The translations under genes were made by a program, and so were the position numbers. A stretch of 64,000 nt of DNA, taken from NCBI RefSeq assembly GCF_900107645.1, contig NZ_FNQN01000006.1, positions 186,001 to 250,000 of the forward strand, given 5' to 3'. Each line of letters opens with the position of its first letter. The stretch's first letter is position 1. Source of the DNA: Desulfuromusa kysingii. GTDB taxonomy: Bacteria; Desulfobacterota; Desulfuromonadia; Desulfuromonadales; Geopsychrobacteraceae. Of the stretch, positions 46,227 to 54,290 are shown one piece after another. Under the pieces are notes generated by a model. The model saw only the letters and a program-made list of their open reading frames with translations, did no database searches and was not told the DNA's origin.

Positions 46227-46439
46227 CCGTGTGACGCAGCCGGAATGAAACAGCTGATTTGAGAAATAGAGAGGCAAATGTTTGAGGGCATCAGCCCGAG
46301 TTTTTGCCGCTCCTCAAAGCAGCTGTGAAATGGAGAGAACCCGCAGGGCAAGGAGTTCGGGTGCCCTTTTTTGCTGGCTTTTTTGTGGCACGACAAAAAA
46401 GCCAGGCGTCGAGCGGGGACGCAACCCCGCGACCTGATA
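46227..46439 (+). repeat. ~215-bp dispersed repeat, copy A
   Basis: Runs from GTGTGACGCAGCCG to the end ACCCCGCGACCTGAT. Internal marks are AAATGTTTGAGGG, a stem-loop GGG-C...GCCCGAG, GGGTGCCCTTTTTTGCTG, and CTTTTTTGTGGCACGACAAAAAAG, a hairpin. Nearly the same sequence recurs as copies B and C, and in inverted, more diverged form as D1 and D2. Confidence 0.85.
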
Positions 46440-46447
46440 AGTAATCT

Positions 46448-46492
46448 GGGGACATAATGCTTATTCCCAAAATTGGCATTATGTCCCCAGTT
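46448..46492. repeat. REP-like perfect hairpin
   Basis: CTGGGGACATAATGC and GCATTATGTCCCCAG pair perfectly over 15 bp with a 15-base loop. The sequence CTGGGGACATAATG recalls repeats associated with REP-type tyrosine transposases in other bacteria; no such transposase is in the window. Confidence 0.7.
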
Positions 46493-46704
46493 TCGCGAGC
46501 CGGGCACTAACTATGTCCAGTGCTTACAACTGGATCACGCTTTTTTGAATGGGGCGGCACAAGGGTACGCAAGCGTTTCCAGGTGACGAAGACAGTTCGG
46601 TCATAAATGACTGACCCTTCGCATTAAGAGCCTCGATAAGTGTTTGGAGCAGAATTCGAAATCTGCAGCCAGATCAGAAGTCCAAGTCAGAAACCGGATG
46701 ATTC

Positions 46705-46800
46705 GTGGTTTATCAGTCGCTTGTCAAAGAACGAAAAGTCATCTTTTGCGTTAATGGTTATCTTTACTCTTGACGGCCGGGGGCCTGATAAGTGTTAGGT
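46705..46800 (-). other. Decayed attC site of cassette 2
   Basis: The R'' box ACCTAAC (46794-46800, minus strand) is the exact complement of the GTTAGGT at the start of the same cassette and includes the methyltransferase stop codon. The inner arms TTATCAG/CTGATAA and GTCAA/TTGAC can still pair, but the distal GTTRRRY box is lost, so the site is probably inactive. Confidence 0.6.
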
Positions 46801-47424
46801 TGCCTTCTGTGCAAAGACGAAAAGGTCTTTTGTTGTTTCGCCAGAATCTTCTTTGTAATTCTGTTCCGATATTTCCTTTATTTCGAAACCAGCTTTTTCG
46901 AGCAGCTTGATTATGACAGCTCGTTTAAAATAGTTGAAATAGATTTCTTTTTCTGAAAAGCATGTTGCTTCGTACTGGGTTTTATTTCCTTCCATGAAGG
47001 AAAGGTAGAGGTAGCCATTGTGATTTATGATTTTGCTTATGTTTTGAATAAATTTTTCGGTCTCTTTGTTTGATAGGTGCACAATGCAAAATGAAGCAAT
47101 GGCGATGTCGTATGTTTCTTGTAGGTCAATGCTCCTCAGGTCGCCAACATAAAATTGCCCGTTTGGGACATTCTGCTTTGCTTGATTCACCATTTCTTCG
47201 GAGAGATCAAAGCCTGTAATCTCGTAGCTAGGATTTTGGTCGAAGAAAATTTTGGAAACATTTCCAGGACCGCAGCCCAAATCAATTAATGATTTTGCGT
47301 GAGAAGCGTAGTTTTCTTGGAAATGCAGAATCTTGTTTTTGTACGGAGCAAAATCCATGAATTTCGCTGCGAAACATTCCGCTGATTCATTGTACGAATT
47401 AATTGTGATGGCAGTTTTATCCAT
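46795..47424 (-). CDS. Class I SAM-dependent methyltransferase (integron cassette gene)
   Basis: A 209-residue methyltransferase with motif I IDLGCGPGNVSKIFF (near residue 47), the acidic residue of ITGFDLSEEMVNQAK and YLYLSFMEG. The closest general type is Methyltransf_25/UbiE-like, substrate unknown. The gene is markedly AT-rich compared with the surrounding repeats and starts 16 bases after a cassette boundary (GTTAGGT). Its TAA stop lies within the attC R'' box ACCTAAC, the usual compact packaging of integron cassettes. Confidence 0.88.
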   Translation of the reverse strand: MDKTAITINSYNESAECFAAKFMDFAPYKNKILHFQENYASHAKSLIDLGCGPGNVSKIFFDQNPSYEITGFDLSEEMVNQAKQNVPNGQFYVGDLRSIDLQETYDIAIASFCIVHLSNKETEKFIQNISKIINHNGYLYLSFMEGNKTQYEATCFSEKEIYFNYFKRAVIIKLLEKAGFEIKEISEQNYKEDSGETTKDLFVFAQKAT

Positions 47425-47439
47425 TTTTAAATTTCTACA

Positions 47440-47545
47440 ACCTAACGGTTTGGATAACCGGTGGCGACGCGACCTATGCGAACCACTGAGTTATTCGGAT
47501 TGAAAAACAGAAGTATCGCCCATCCGGTTAATTTTATTGTTAGAT
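47440..47545 (-). other. attC recombination site (106 nt) of cassette 1
   Basis: Bounded by R'' ATCTAAC (47539-47545) and R' GTTAGGT (47440-47446), read on the minus strand. The inner arms pair as TAACCGG-A-TGG-G-CGA with TCGCCACCGGTTA, leaving two bases unpaired on one arm, the extrahelical-base signature that orients IntI. R'' is the exact complement of GTTAGAT at the start of cassette 1. Confidence 0.85.
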
Positions 47546-48128
47546 TCGATTTTGATCTATTGCTTGAATATGTCCACAAAATATTCCGTTTCCCCCGGTG
47601 CTACTGAAGACATGCCAATTGCTCCGTCTTCCTTTTCTTGCGTAAGCCAACCAATATATTTAGGGATTTCAACCCACGATGGTGGTTCATGGTGGCCGTC
47701 TGCGGATCTTGTTTCGTAAGATGTTTTTCCGTCAGCGACCCTGACAAGCGCAATACCGTGCTGACGAGCATATTGAATTGCTCCTTTTTGGAAACCAACG
47801 GTAGCGAATATCATTCCTTTTTGCGCGCCGAGAACCGACACCTTGTCGCGTAATGCTTGAACGATTTCTCTTTTAATTGGGTTTTTATGGTGCTTGCATT
47901 CAATTAGGAGGAGGTAGTCACCACCAAATGCTTTGAATCGTGCGGTGACGTCAATTTGGAAAGTACCGTCACGGTTTTCAATTTTTTCGTCATGCAAAAA
48001 TTGTAAGTCTTTGAGCTGCTCGCCTGAACTTTCAAGTAGAGACTTCACCCAAAGTTCGAATTCCGTAGGATTCATTTTAGTGACATTTGCGTCCCATGGG
48101 GGAATCATTTTATTCCTTAAGAATCTAA
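47446..48128 (-). mobile_element. Integron gene cassette 1 (restriction endonuclease-like)
   Basis: A 683-bp cassette: starts TTAGAT (boundary G at 48129), one gene beginning 15 bases later, and a full attC. With cassette 2 it forms a CALIN (attC cluster lacking an integrase): no IntI or attI is seen in the window. Confidence 0.8.
47557..48108 (-). CDS. Mrr-type restriction endonuclease-like protein (integron cassette gene)
   Basis: Start ATG 48108 (AAGGA 6 bases upstream); 183 residues. It has a PD-(D/E)xK nuclease core of the Mrr_cat kind: TEFELWVKSLLES helix, QIDVTARF (metal Asp), LLLIECKHH (the E-x-K), KREIVQALRD, then FATVGFQKGAIQYARQHGIALVRV. All catalytic residues of the fold are visible. 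Mrr-like enzymes cut modified DNA; a defence role is plausible, and integron cassettes often carry such genes. No cognate modification gene is required; the neighbouring methyltransferase is of the small-molecule type, so I do not pair them. Confidence 0.85.
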   Translation of the reverse strand: MIPPWDANVTKMNPTEFELWVKSLLESSGEQLKDLQFLHDEKIENRDGTFQIDVTARFKAFGGDYLLLIECKHHKNPIKREIVQALRDKVSVLGAQKGMIFATVGFQKGAIQYARQHGIALVRVADGKTSYETRSADGHHEPPSWVEIPKYIGWLTQEKEDGAIGMSSVAPGETEYFVDIFKQ

Positions 48129-48161
48129 CATTGTTAATAAGTGGAAATAATTCCACTTATT
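48123..48161. other. Cassette 1 boundary box and adjacent palindrome
   Basis: GTTAGAT (minus strand, 48129-48123) marks the cassette start. Just upstream is a perfect 11-bp inverted repeat AATAAGTGGAA/TTCCACTTATT with a 4-base loop (48136-48161). A full attC or attI is not seen on this side. Confidence 0.6.
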
Positions 48162-48418
48162 GGTATATAGAGAAGCAAATACGGCTATTTCTGTCCGTAA
48201 ATGATATTTTAATATTTTCTTCTTATTGCGGTATTAAGGACAAAACATGGAAAAGCCCCCTCGCTTTTGCCTACCCCCTGACCTTAAGTTGATGGGTCAA
48301 GACTGGGAAATTCTGCGGTAGTGTAACTATGTTTTAAAAGCTGAACAAGTTTATTTTCATTGAATTTAACGTTAGATCCGTTTTGATGGAGGCAATACCG
48401 CAGCTTGCGATCAAACAA

Positions 48419-48636
48419 AACCGGCGGGTTTCGTCCCGCCAGACGAGTGGCTTTTCTATCACGACATAGAAAAGTCACCAAAAGAGGTCGCCCCAATACC
48501 AGCGCCCGCTAAAGCAGGTTCCTTCCGCACCACAAACCAGCGATGCGCTCGCAAAACTCGGGGCTCGTAGCCCCTCAAACATTCCTCGCTTATCTCATCG
48601 CCGTTTTGCTTCGCTCCAGCGCGGGCATAAGGGGAA
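48419..48636 (-). repeat. ~215-bp dispersed repeat, inverted type, copy D1
   Basis: On the minus strand it has the same plan as copies A-C: GAATGTTTGAGGGGCT...AGCCCCGAGTTTTG, then TTGGTGACTTTTCTATGTCG with its hairpin partner, and a GGCGGGACGAAACCCGCC stem. It is almost identical to D2. Frames inside it are not genes. Confidence 0.8.
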
Positions 48637-48676
48637 GGATAATTACTTCCAGTTAGATTACAGATTGAGCCCCCTA

Positions 48677-48890
48677 CCCGTGTGACGCAGCCGAAATGGA
48701 ACAGCTGATTTGAGAAACAGAGCGGCAAATGTTTGAGGGCTTGAGCCCGAGTTTTTGCCGCTCCTCAAAGCAGTTGTGGAATGGAGGGAACCCGTAGGGC
48801 AAGGAGTTCGGGTGCCCTTTTTTGCTGACTTTTTTGTGGCACGACAAAAAAGCCTGGCGTCGGGCGGGGCCGCAACCCCGCGACCTTATA
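48677..48890 (+). repeat. ~215-bp dispersed repeat, copy B
   Basis: Near-identical to copies A and C, from GTGTGACGCAGCCG to ACCCCGCGACCTTAT. It lies 40 bases from D1 in the opposite orientation. Confidence 0.85.
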
Positions 48891-48915
48891 GTTTACTATT
48901 TTGACAATAAAAAAA

Positions 48916-49133
48916 AACCGGCGGGTCTCGTCCCGCCAGACGAGAGTCTTTTCTATCACGACATAGAAAAGTCACCAAAAGAGGTCGCCCCAATACCAGC
49001 GCCCGCTAAAGCAGGTTCCTTCCGCACCGCAACCCAGCGATGCGCTCGCAAAACTCGGGGCTTGTAGCCCCTCAAACATTCCTCGCTTATCTCATCGCCG
49101 TTTTGCTCCGCTCCAGCGCAGGCATAAGGGGGA
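48916..49133 (-). repeat. ~215-bp dispersed repeat, inverted type, copy D2
   Basis: Matches D1 along its whole length. D1-B and D2-C form a tandem duplication of a ~490-bp composite unit. Confidence 0.85.
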
Positions 49134-49156
49134 AGAAAAGCTCTTTTTTGTCAATT

Positions 49157-49370
49157 CCCGTGTTACGCAGCCGAAATGGAACAGCTGATTTGAGAAATAG
49201 ATCGGCAAATGTTTGAGGGCGTCAGCCCGAGTTTTTACCGCTCCTCAAAGCAGTTGTGGAATGGAGGGAACCCGCAGGGCAAGGAGTTCGGGTGCCCTTT
49301 TTTGCTGACTTTTTTGTGGCACGACAAAAAAGCCAGGCGTCGAGCGGGGCCGCAACCCCGCGACCTGATG
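49157..49370 (+). repeat. ~215-bp dispersed repeat, copy C
   Basis: Third copy in the A/B orientation, ending just before the stop of the TM2/pilin-like gene. Confidence 0.85.
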
Positions 49371-49387
49371 GTTAATTGTTTTATCGA

Positions 49388-50341
49388 TTATTCCACAAAA
49401 TGAAATCCGGGCGTCAGCACTTCTTCCCCAACTCTTGCAGCAAGTTCTTCCTCAATTATCGATTTCTCGAATTCATCAACTTCAGTCTGATTCTGATTGC
49501 TCAGAAACGCCTTGCTTCCAGAATCAGAAAGGCTGATCAATTGATACCCTTCAGAGCCATAAACCAGATAGAAAAGGGAAACATCATCAGGTGTTTGACA
49601 TTGAAGTTGACTGGTATCTAGCGGATAGGTTCCATGATCGACAAAATAGATCTCAATCTGTGTTTGACAGGTGGTCAGAGCAGAGCGTGCTATCGTATCG
49701 TTAGCTTTTTGCTGATAAGCGGTAAACTGTGGTATGGCAATAGCTGCCAGGATGCCAACGATCACGATAACCACGGGAATGATTAACAAAAACAATAAAG
49801 CCCCGGAACTGGTCTCGGGGAATTTTTCCTGCAATTTCTCTTCACTCTTAAAGGCGTAAATAAAAAATTCAATTAGCGCGAACAGAGAAGGAATATACGT
49901 CCAGCAAAACAGAAGGTACAGCACCCCTTGCAGATACTTCTTGACATAAAACTTATGTCCACCAATGCCGCCAAGAAAAAAAGTAATCAATAGCAAAGCG
50001 GCCTTGTTGATGGCATTACGGGGCGGAGTTACGCGGACAAAACATTTGGGACAAATTTCAGCTTTAACATTGATTTGGTTGCCACAGCTGGTACAAAATT
50101 TACGCGGCGAAGAATCTTTGCTAGCACGTGGCTTTATTGGACTGGAATTTGAGGTACGGGGCAATTGCTGTTGTCGTGCTGGTGGTGTCGATGGAGATGG
50201 AGAATCGAGGTCTGACTGAACAAAAGGGAACGTTTTCCGACATTTTGGACAGGTCACTGTTTTTCCATGCAATATAGCTGGATCCTGGTGAACGTCTTGA
50301 CTAAAACCACAGTGAGGGCAGTTGATATGGCACTGAAACAT
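49388..50341 (-). CDS. Zinc-finger / zinc-ribbon / TM2 / type IV pilin-like fusion protein
   Basis: Start ATG 50341 with AGGAG 6 bases upstream; 317 residues. In order: an MJ0042-type zinc finger (CPHCGFSQ...CPKCRKTFPF), a Pro/Ser-rich linker, a second zinc ribbon (FCTSCGNQ...CPKC), a TM2 domain of two helices (FFLGGIGGHKFYVKKYLQG is its hallmark), then a prepilin-like hydrophobic helix VIVIVGILAAIAIPQFTAYQ with a pilin-like globular tail (ARSALTTCQTQIEIYFVDHGTYP). The pilin segment is internal, not at a cleaved N-terminus, so it is probably a membrane helix in a fused sensor or assembly protein. Function unknown. Confidence 0.8.
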   Translation of the reverse strand: MFQCHINCPHCGFSQDVHQDPAILHGKTVTCPKCRKTFPFVQSDLDSPSPSTPPARQQQLPRTSNSSPIKPRASKDSSPRKFCTSCGNQINVKAEICPKCFVRVTPPRNAINKAALLLITFFLGGIGGHKFYVKKYLQGVLYLLFCWTYIPSLFALIEFFIYAFKSEEKLQEKFPETSSGALLFLLIIPVVIVIVGILAAIAIPQFTAYQQKANDTIARSALTTCQTQIEIYFVDHGTYPLDTSQLQCQTPDDVSLFYLVYGSEGYQLISLSDSGSKAFLSNQNQTEVDEFEKSIIEEELAARVGEEVLTPGFHFVE

Positions 50342-50687
50342 AACGACTCCTGAAACAGATACGTTTAAAATTGACAATATAAAAAATCATCATCGCACTA
50401 AATGCCATAGTCCTAAACCACATCTAATTCGTCAATGTAAATTATATGAAAGAACTAATAATGTAGAGTATTTCTTTCGGGATGTAAAAATAAACTTTAA
50501 GTCCCTTATTCCCTTGGAAAGGTACGCAAGGCGGATAAGAGGAAGAAGTATCGATGCTGGCCTCTCACTTTGCCCTTCACCTCGATGATGAGGGCATTAA
50601 GAATTGACACCGTAGCCAAGGGTGACAGATAGTGACTATCAATCTGAATAAATATAATTATATTGCATTATCTACTCACTTGGACTC
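50342..50687. other. Divergent intergenic region upstream of hrpB
   Basis: About 345 bases between two divergent genes. TTGACA at about 50606-50611 is a possible -35 for hrpB, but a matching -10 is weak. I see no other feature. Confidence 0.4.
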
Positions 50688-53147
50688 ATGACCCCACCGA
50701 TTAACGACATTCTTCCCGAGCTAAAGACCGCCCTTGCAGCTCACCAGACGGTGATTCTACAAGCGCCTCCCGGTGCAGGGAAGACCACCCAGGTTCCTCT
50801 GGCGCTGCTTGATGCCGATTGGCTCCAAGGGAAAAAAATTCTGATGCTGGAACCAAGACGGCTAGCAGCGACGAATGCGGCCCGTTATATGTCAAAATTA
50901 CGGAGCGAGTCTGTTGGTGGCACCATTGGCTACACGATCCGCTATCAACGACAGGTTTCGAAACAGACCCGCATAGAAGTGGTGACGGAAGGGATTCTGA
51001 CACGGCGATTGCAGTCCAACCCTGAGCTGGAGGGGGTCGGTCTGATTATCTTTGATGAGTTCCACGAACGGAACCTGAACAGTGATCTGGCTTTGGCGCT
51101 TTGTTATGACGCTCAGCAGGGATTGCGCGATGACCTGAAAATCCTCATCATGTCAGCGACATTGGACGCCGAACCGCTGGCGAAATTATTGAATGCGCCC
51201 CTCCTCAGCAGTGCCGGACGGAGCTATCCGGTCACGATACACTATGCCGCGCAAGAGACCGATAACCTGATTGCAGGGACAACCGCAGCCGTCCATCGTG
51301 CATTGGCTGAGACCGAAGGTGATATTCTGGTCTTTCTTCCGGGAGCTGGTGAAATTAACCGTTGCCGGCAATTGCTTATGGGATTGAACGAAGTCGACAT
51401 CTGCCCACTATACGGAGCACTCCCCTACCCTGATCAAGAGAAAGCAATCAAATCCGGCATCCGCAGAAAAGTTGTGCTGGCAACCAATATTGCCGAAACC
51501 AGTCTGACGATTGCAGGGATTCGTGTCGTTATCGATAGCGGTTACGCCCGGCAACCCCGTTTCGACCCTGCTAGTGGATTGACCCGACTGGAATTGGTCC
51601 GTATTTCTCAAGCCAGCGCAGCACAGCGGACAGGCCGCGCTGGACGGCTCTCTGCCGGAGTCTGCTACCGGCTTTGGAGTCAGGGAGCCCATGGCAGCCT
51701 GCTCCCTTTCACGCCGCCGGAAATCCGCAATGCCGATCTGGCTCCATTGGTGCTTGAGCTGGCCAACTGGGGCTGTCCCAATCCGTTGGAGCTGACTTGG
51801 CTCGATCCACCACCAACGGGTGGCTTACAGGCCGGACGACGTTTATTGCAGTTACTTAATGCCCTGAGCTCTTCTCATCAGCTGACAACGATCGGAAGAG
51901 CTCTAGCAAAGCTCCCGACCCATCCGCGGTTGGGACGTCTGTTACTGGCGGCAGAGAAACTTGACTGCTTATCTCTGGGGTGTGATCTGGTAGCTCTTCT
52001 GTCAGAGCCATCCCCCGATCGTTATCAGCAATTGCAAACCCAGCTAGAAACCCTGTGGAGATGTCGCAAGCAAGGACAACTGGAAGCATACCGCAACATT
52101 GAGCGTGCGGCGGCCTATTGGCGCAAGCGCTACCAGCTAAAACCTGTAAACGGGCTTCCGAACAACAATCGAAGATTACTTGGGAAACTTTTGGCCAGCG
52201 CCTTTCCTGATCGGATTGGGCGTCTGCGTCACGGTGAAAACGACCGTTATCTTTTTGCTTCAGGCCGTGGAGGACAACTACAAAAGAATTCCCCACTCCA
52301 CAAACAAAAGTTTCTCGTGGCGACGGAACTCACAGGTAAGCGGGGACAAGAGGGACAAATTATTCAGGCCACAGGCTTGGAACTTACCGATATTCTCACC
52401 CTCTATCCCGACTGCCCCTGGACCAAAGAAGTTTTCTGGGATGACCAGACCGGTCGCATTGTTGCTCGAAATGTACAACAGTTTGGCAAATTGAATCTGG
52501 CCGAGAAACCCGCTTCCAGTTCCATGGAAGAATCATCCACCGTGCTTTTGGAGATGCTACGAACTAAGGGCCTTGAAGTGTTGAATTGGACACCCGAAGT
52601 CGAAACGTTTCGTGCCCGAGTTGCCCTGATTCGCGGAGCCTATCCAGATGAGAATTGGCTTGAACTAAGCAATGCTAAGCTACTTATAAATATAGAAGAT
52701 TGGTTGTTACCATTTATCGCAGATGTGAAAAATACCAACGGTTTGCAAAAGATCAATCTGCTTGCAGCCCTGCAGTCGTTGTTTACCTGGCAGCAACTGC
52801 GGAAGATCGATAAATTGACGCCCGAACGACTGAAGGTGGCGAGTGGTTCCAGCATCAAAATACAATATTATTTGAACAGTCAACCGATCCTTGCCGTCAA
52901 ATTGCAGGAGATGTTTGGAGAATCCGATACCCCGCATATTGGCGCTGGAAGAATCCCCGTTCAACTCCACTTGCTTTCCCCTGCTGGTCGACCATTACAG
53001 GTGACCCAAGACTTACGAACTTTCTGGGATGACGTTTATCCAGAGGTCAAAAAAGAGATGCGAGGACGTTACCCGAAACATCCCTGGCCGGACGATCCGT
53101 GGAATGCGCTGCCGACCCGATATACTAAGCAACGTAGAGGAAGATAA
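50688..53147 (+). CDS. hrpB: ATP-dependent helicase HrpB (DEAH/RHA family)
   Basis: An 819-residue DExH helicase. Walker A APPGAGKTTQ (Lys32), DEFHERN as motif II, SATLD as motif III, and motif VI QRTGRAGR are all present, followed by helicase-associated (HA2) and HrpB C-terminal domains; the end PWPDDPWNALPT is a family hallmark. HrpB is a bacterial RNA/DNA helicase homologue of eukaryotic DEAH enzymes with unclear physiological target. It is a single gene, divergent from the TM2 fusion and convergent with the WG-like gene. Confidence 0.95.
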   Translation: MTPPINDILPELKTALAAHQTVILQAPPGAGKTTQVPLALLDADWLQGKKILMLEPRRLAATNAARYMSKLRSESVGGTIGYTIRYQRQVSKQTRIEVVTEGILTRRLQSNPELEGVGLIIFDEFHERNLNSDLALALCYDAQQGLRDDLKILIMSATLDAEPLAKLLNAPLLSSAGRSYPVTIHYAAQETDNLIAGTTAAVHRALAETEGDILVFLPGAGEINRCRQLLMGLNEVDICPLYGALPYPDQEKAIKSGIRRKVVLATNIAETSLTIAGIRVVIDSGYARQPRFDPASGLTRLELVRISQASAAQRTGRAGRLSAGVCYRLWSQGAHGSLLPFTPPEIRNADLAPLVLELANWGCPNPLELTWLDPPPTGGLQAGRRLLQLLNALSSSHQLTTIGRALAKLPTHPRLGRLLLAAEKLDCLSLGCDLVALLSEPSPDRYQQLQTQLETLWRCRKQGQLEAYRNIERAAAYWRKRYQLKPVNGLPNNNRRLLGKLLASAFPDRIGRLRHGENDRYLFASGRGGQLQKNSPLHKQKFLVATELTGKRGQEGQIIQATGLELTDILTLYPDCPWTKEVFWDDQTGRIVARNVQQFGKLNLAEKPASSSMEESSTVLLEMLRTKGLEVLNWTPEVETFRARVALIRGAYPDENWLELSNAKLLINIEDWLLPFIADVKNTNGLQKINLLAALQSLFTWQQLRKIDKLTPERLKVASGSSIKIQYYLNSQPILAVKLQEMFGESDTPHIGAGRIPVQLHLLSPAGRPLQVTQDLRTFWDDVYPEVKKEMRGRYPKHPWPDDPWNALPTRYTKQRRGR

Positions 53148-53171
53148 ATTTTAAGGTTGGTGACTAGTTAC

Positions 53172-53197
53172 GGGTGCCATGTAGAAGCATGGCACCC
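53172..53197. terminator. Hairpin between convergent genes
   Basis: GGGTGCCATG/CATGGCACCC, perfect 10-bp stem, 6-base loop, between hrpB and the WG-like gene. There is no T-tract on either side, so its terminator strength is uncertain. Confidence 0.6.
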
Positions 53198-53208
53198 CAA
53201 TAACAGGT

Positions 53209-53763
53209 TTAATCGGCTGAAACCATCTCGCCATTGAGCATAACTTTGAGATGTCCTTGTTTATCGACATAATAATCCTTGCATTTTAAATTTTTAGGCA
53301 TAACTTTCAGTTTGACACAAGCGTAACCGGGGACATCTGAGCTAAATCGACCAATGTGAGCATAATTATCATTGGCAATAGCGTAGAGACTCATGTCATT
53401 GAACAAGACCTTTTCAAATTCGTGGTTATCTTCAGGGGCAACAAATTTTTTCCGTTTAAAATCAGGTGTAATGGCAACATGAGCACGCCGATAAAGCTTA
53501 CGGCCACTTGGCTCAAACTTGCAGTCAGCATATCGACAACCAATGATTGCACTTGCCATTCCGTCGTAAAAATGACCAGCCCAGGAAAATTGTGGATCAA
53601 TGATCCAATCTACAGGTTTTTCGCCCATGGGTTTTTCCATAGCATAACCCCACAATGACGTGTCTTGGTCATAGACTGGGATCAGATCCTGAGCAGCAGC
53701 ACCAATGACAGAGACCAGTAAGCAAACAAGTGAAGTTAATACAATAATTTTGATTCTGTTCAT
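53209..53763 (-). CDS. Secreted WG-repeat-like protein
   Basis: Start ATG 53763 (GGAG 7 bases upstream), 184 residues, signal peptide ending near GAAAQ. The mature part opens with LIPVYDQDTSLWGYAMEKP and WIIDPQFSWAGHFYDGMASA, the rhythm of WG-containing repeats, followed by a region with four Cys that may form two disulfides (GCRYADC, YACVKLK, LKCKDYY). WG-repeat proteins are exported and of unknown function. Single gene. Confidence 0.65.
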   Translation of the reverse strand: MNRIKIIVLTSLVCLLVSVIGAAAQDLIPVYDQDTSLWGYAMEKPMGEKPVDWIIDPQFSWAGHFYDGMASAIIGCRYADCKFEPSGRKLYRRAHVAITPDFKRKKFVAPEDNHEFEKVLFNDMSLYAIANDNYAHIGRFSSDVPGYACVKLKVMPKNLKCKDYYVDKQGHLKVMLNGEMVSAD

Positions 53764-54290
53764 TTTTTTCTCCACATTTCAAAGGGTTAAAATCTCACCG
53801 GTTACCAGTAATGATTGTGAATGAGAGGTGCTAATAAAAAGTCAGAACACACGCCTTAATGTGCTTTGTTCCTCCAGACAAAATCCGGGCCGCCGATTGA
53901 AAACCAGTTTTTCTCACTTGGCGTGATTATGACGTTAATTCGTTCATTCTAATGCTCTCATACGACCAGCTATGCACTTGAAGTCCACTTAGCACTTTAA
54001 GTTTTATATGCACCGCTAGGTGCATATCACTCCTTTTCAAGATGAAAGTCAAGCAAATTTACATCTTTTTTTTGCATCTAAGGTGCAGACCATAAGCTTC
54101 CGATCTCAAAGTTTTTTCACAGGATTAAAGTGATGAATTATGAATTCAAACTGAGGTTAAAATGGGGTCGCGATGAATCCTGAAAATATTAAATAATGTT
54201 GACTAATTAATATGAGAGATATAAAAAGATCTATGTGCAACCAAAATCGCAAAAGCAACAAATGTTGCAGATACTGAAACTGGAGGAATA
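53764..54290. other. Intergenic region with a symmetric operator-like site
   Basis: About 525 bases without a supported gene. A perfect inverted repeat ATATGCACC-GCTA-GGTGCATAT lies at 54006-54027, and GCATCTAAGGTGCA follows at about 54074-54087 as a weaker half-site. Together these could be an operator for the downstream TetR protein. Confidence 0.4.

Larger units (their letters stand above)
46705..47445 (-). mobile_element. Integron gene cassette 2 (methyltransferase)
   Basis: Begins with TTAGGT after the conserved G of the upstream attC and contains one gene followed by the R'' box ACCTAAC, which is the exact complement of its own start. This self-complementarity is what a circularised cassette predicts. 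The downstream attC end is degenerate. Confidence 0.75.

Noticed and set aside
46795-48108. Restriction-modification pair formed by the two cassette genes
   Set aside because: The methyltransferase shows small-molecule-type motifs and no DNA-MTase catalytic motif (DPPY/NPPY or PC), and each gene is its own cassette.
46227-49370. Possible CRISPR array from multiple repeats
   Set aside because: The repeats are ~215 bp, in alternating orientation and without regular unique spacers; no cas gene is nearby.
48284-49403. Several 60-90-codon frames with strings such as KEPALAGAGIGATSFGDF
   Set aside because: They fall inside the dispersed repeats B, C, D1 and D2 and are recreated in each copy; they are translations of repeat hairpins, not genes.
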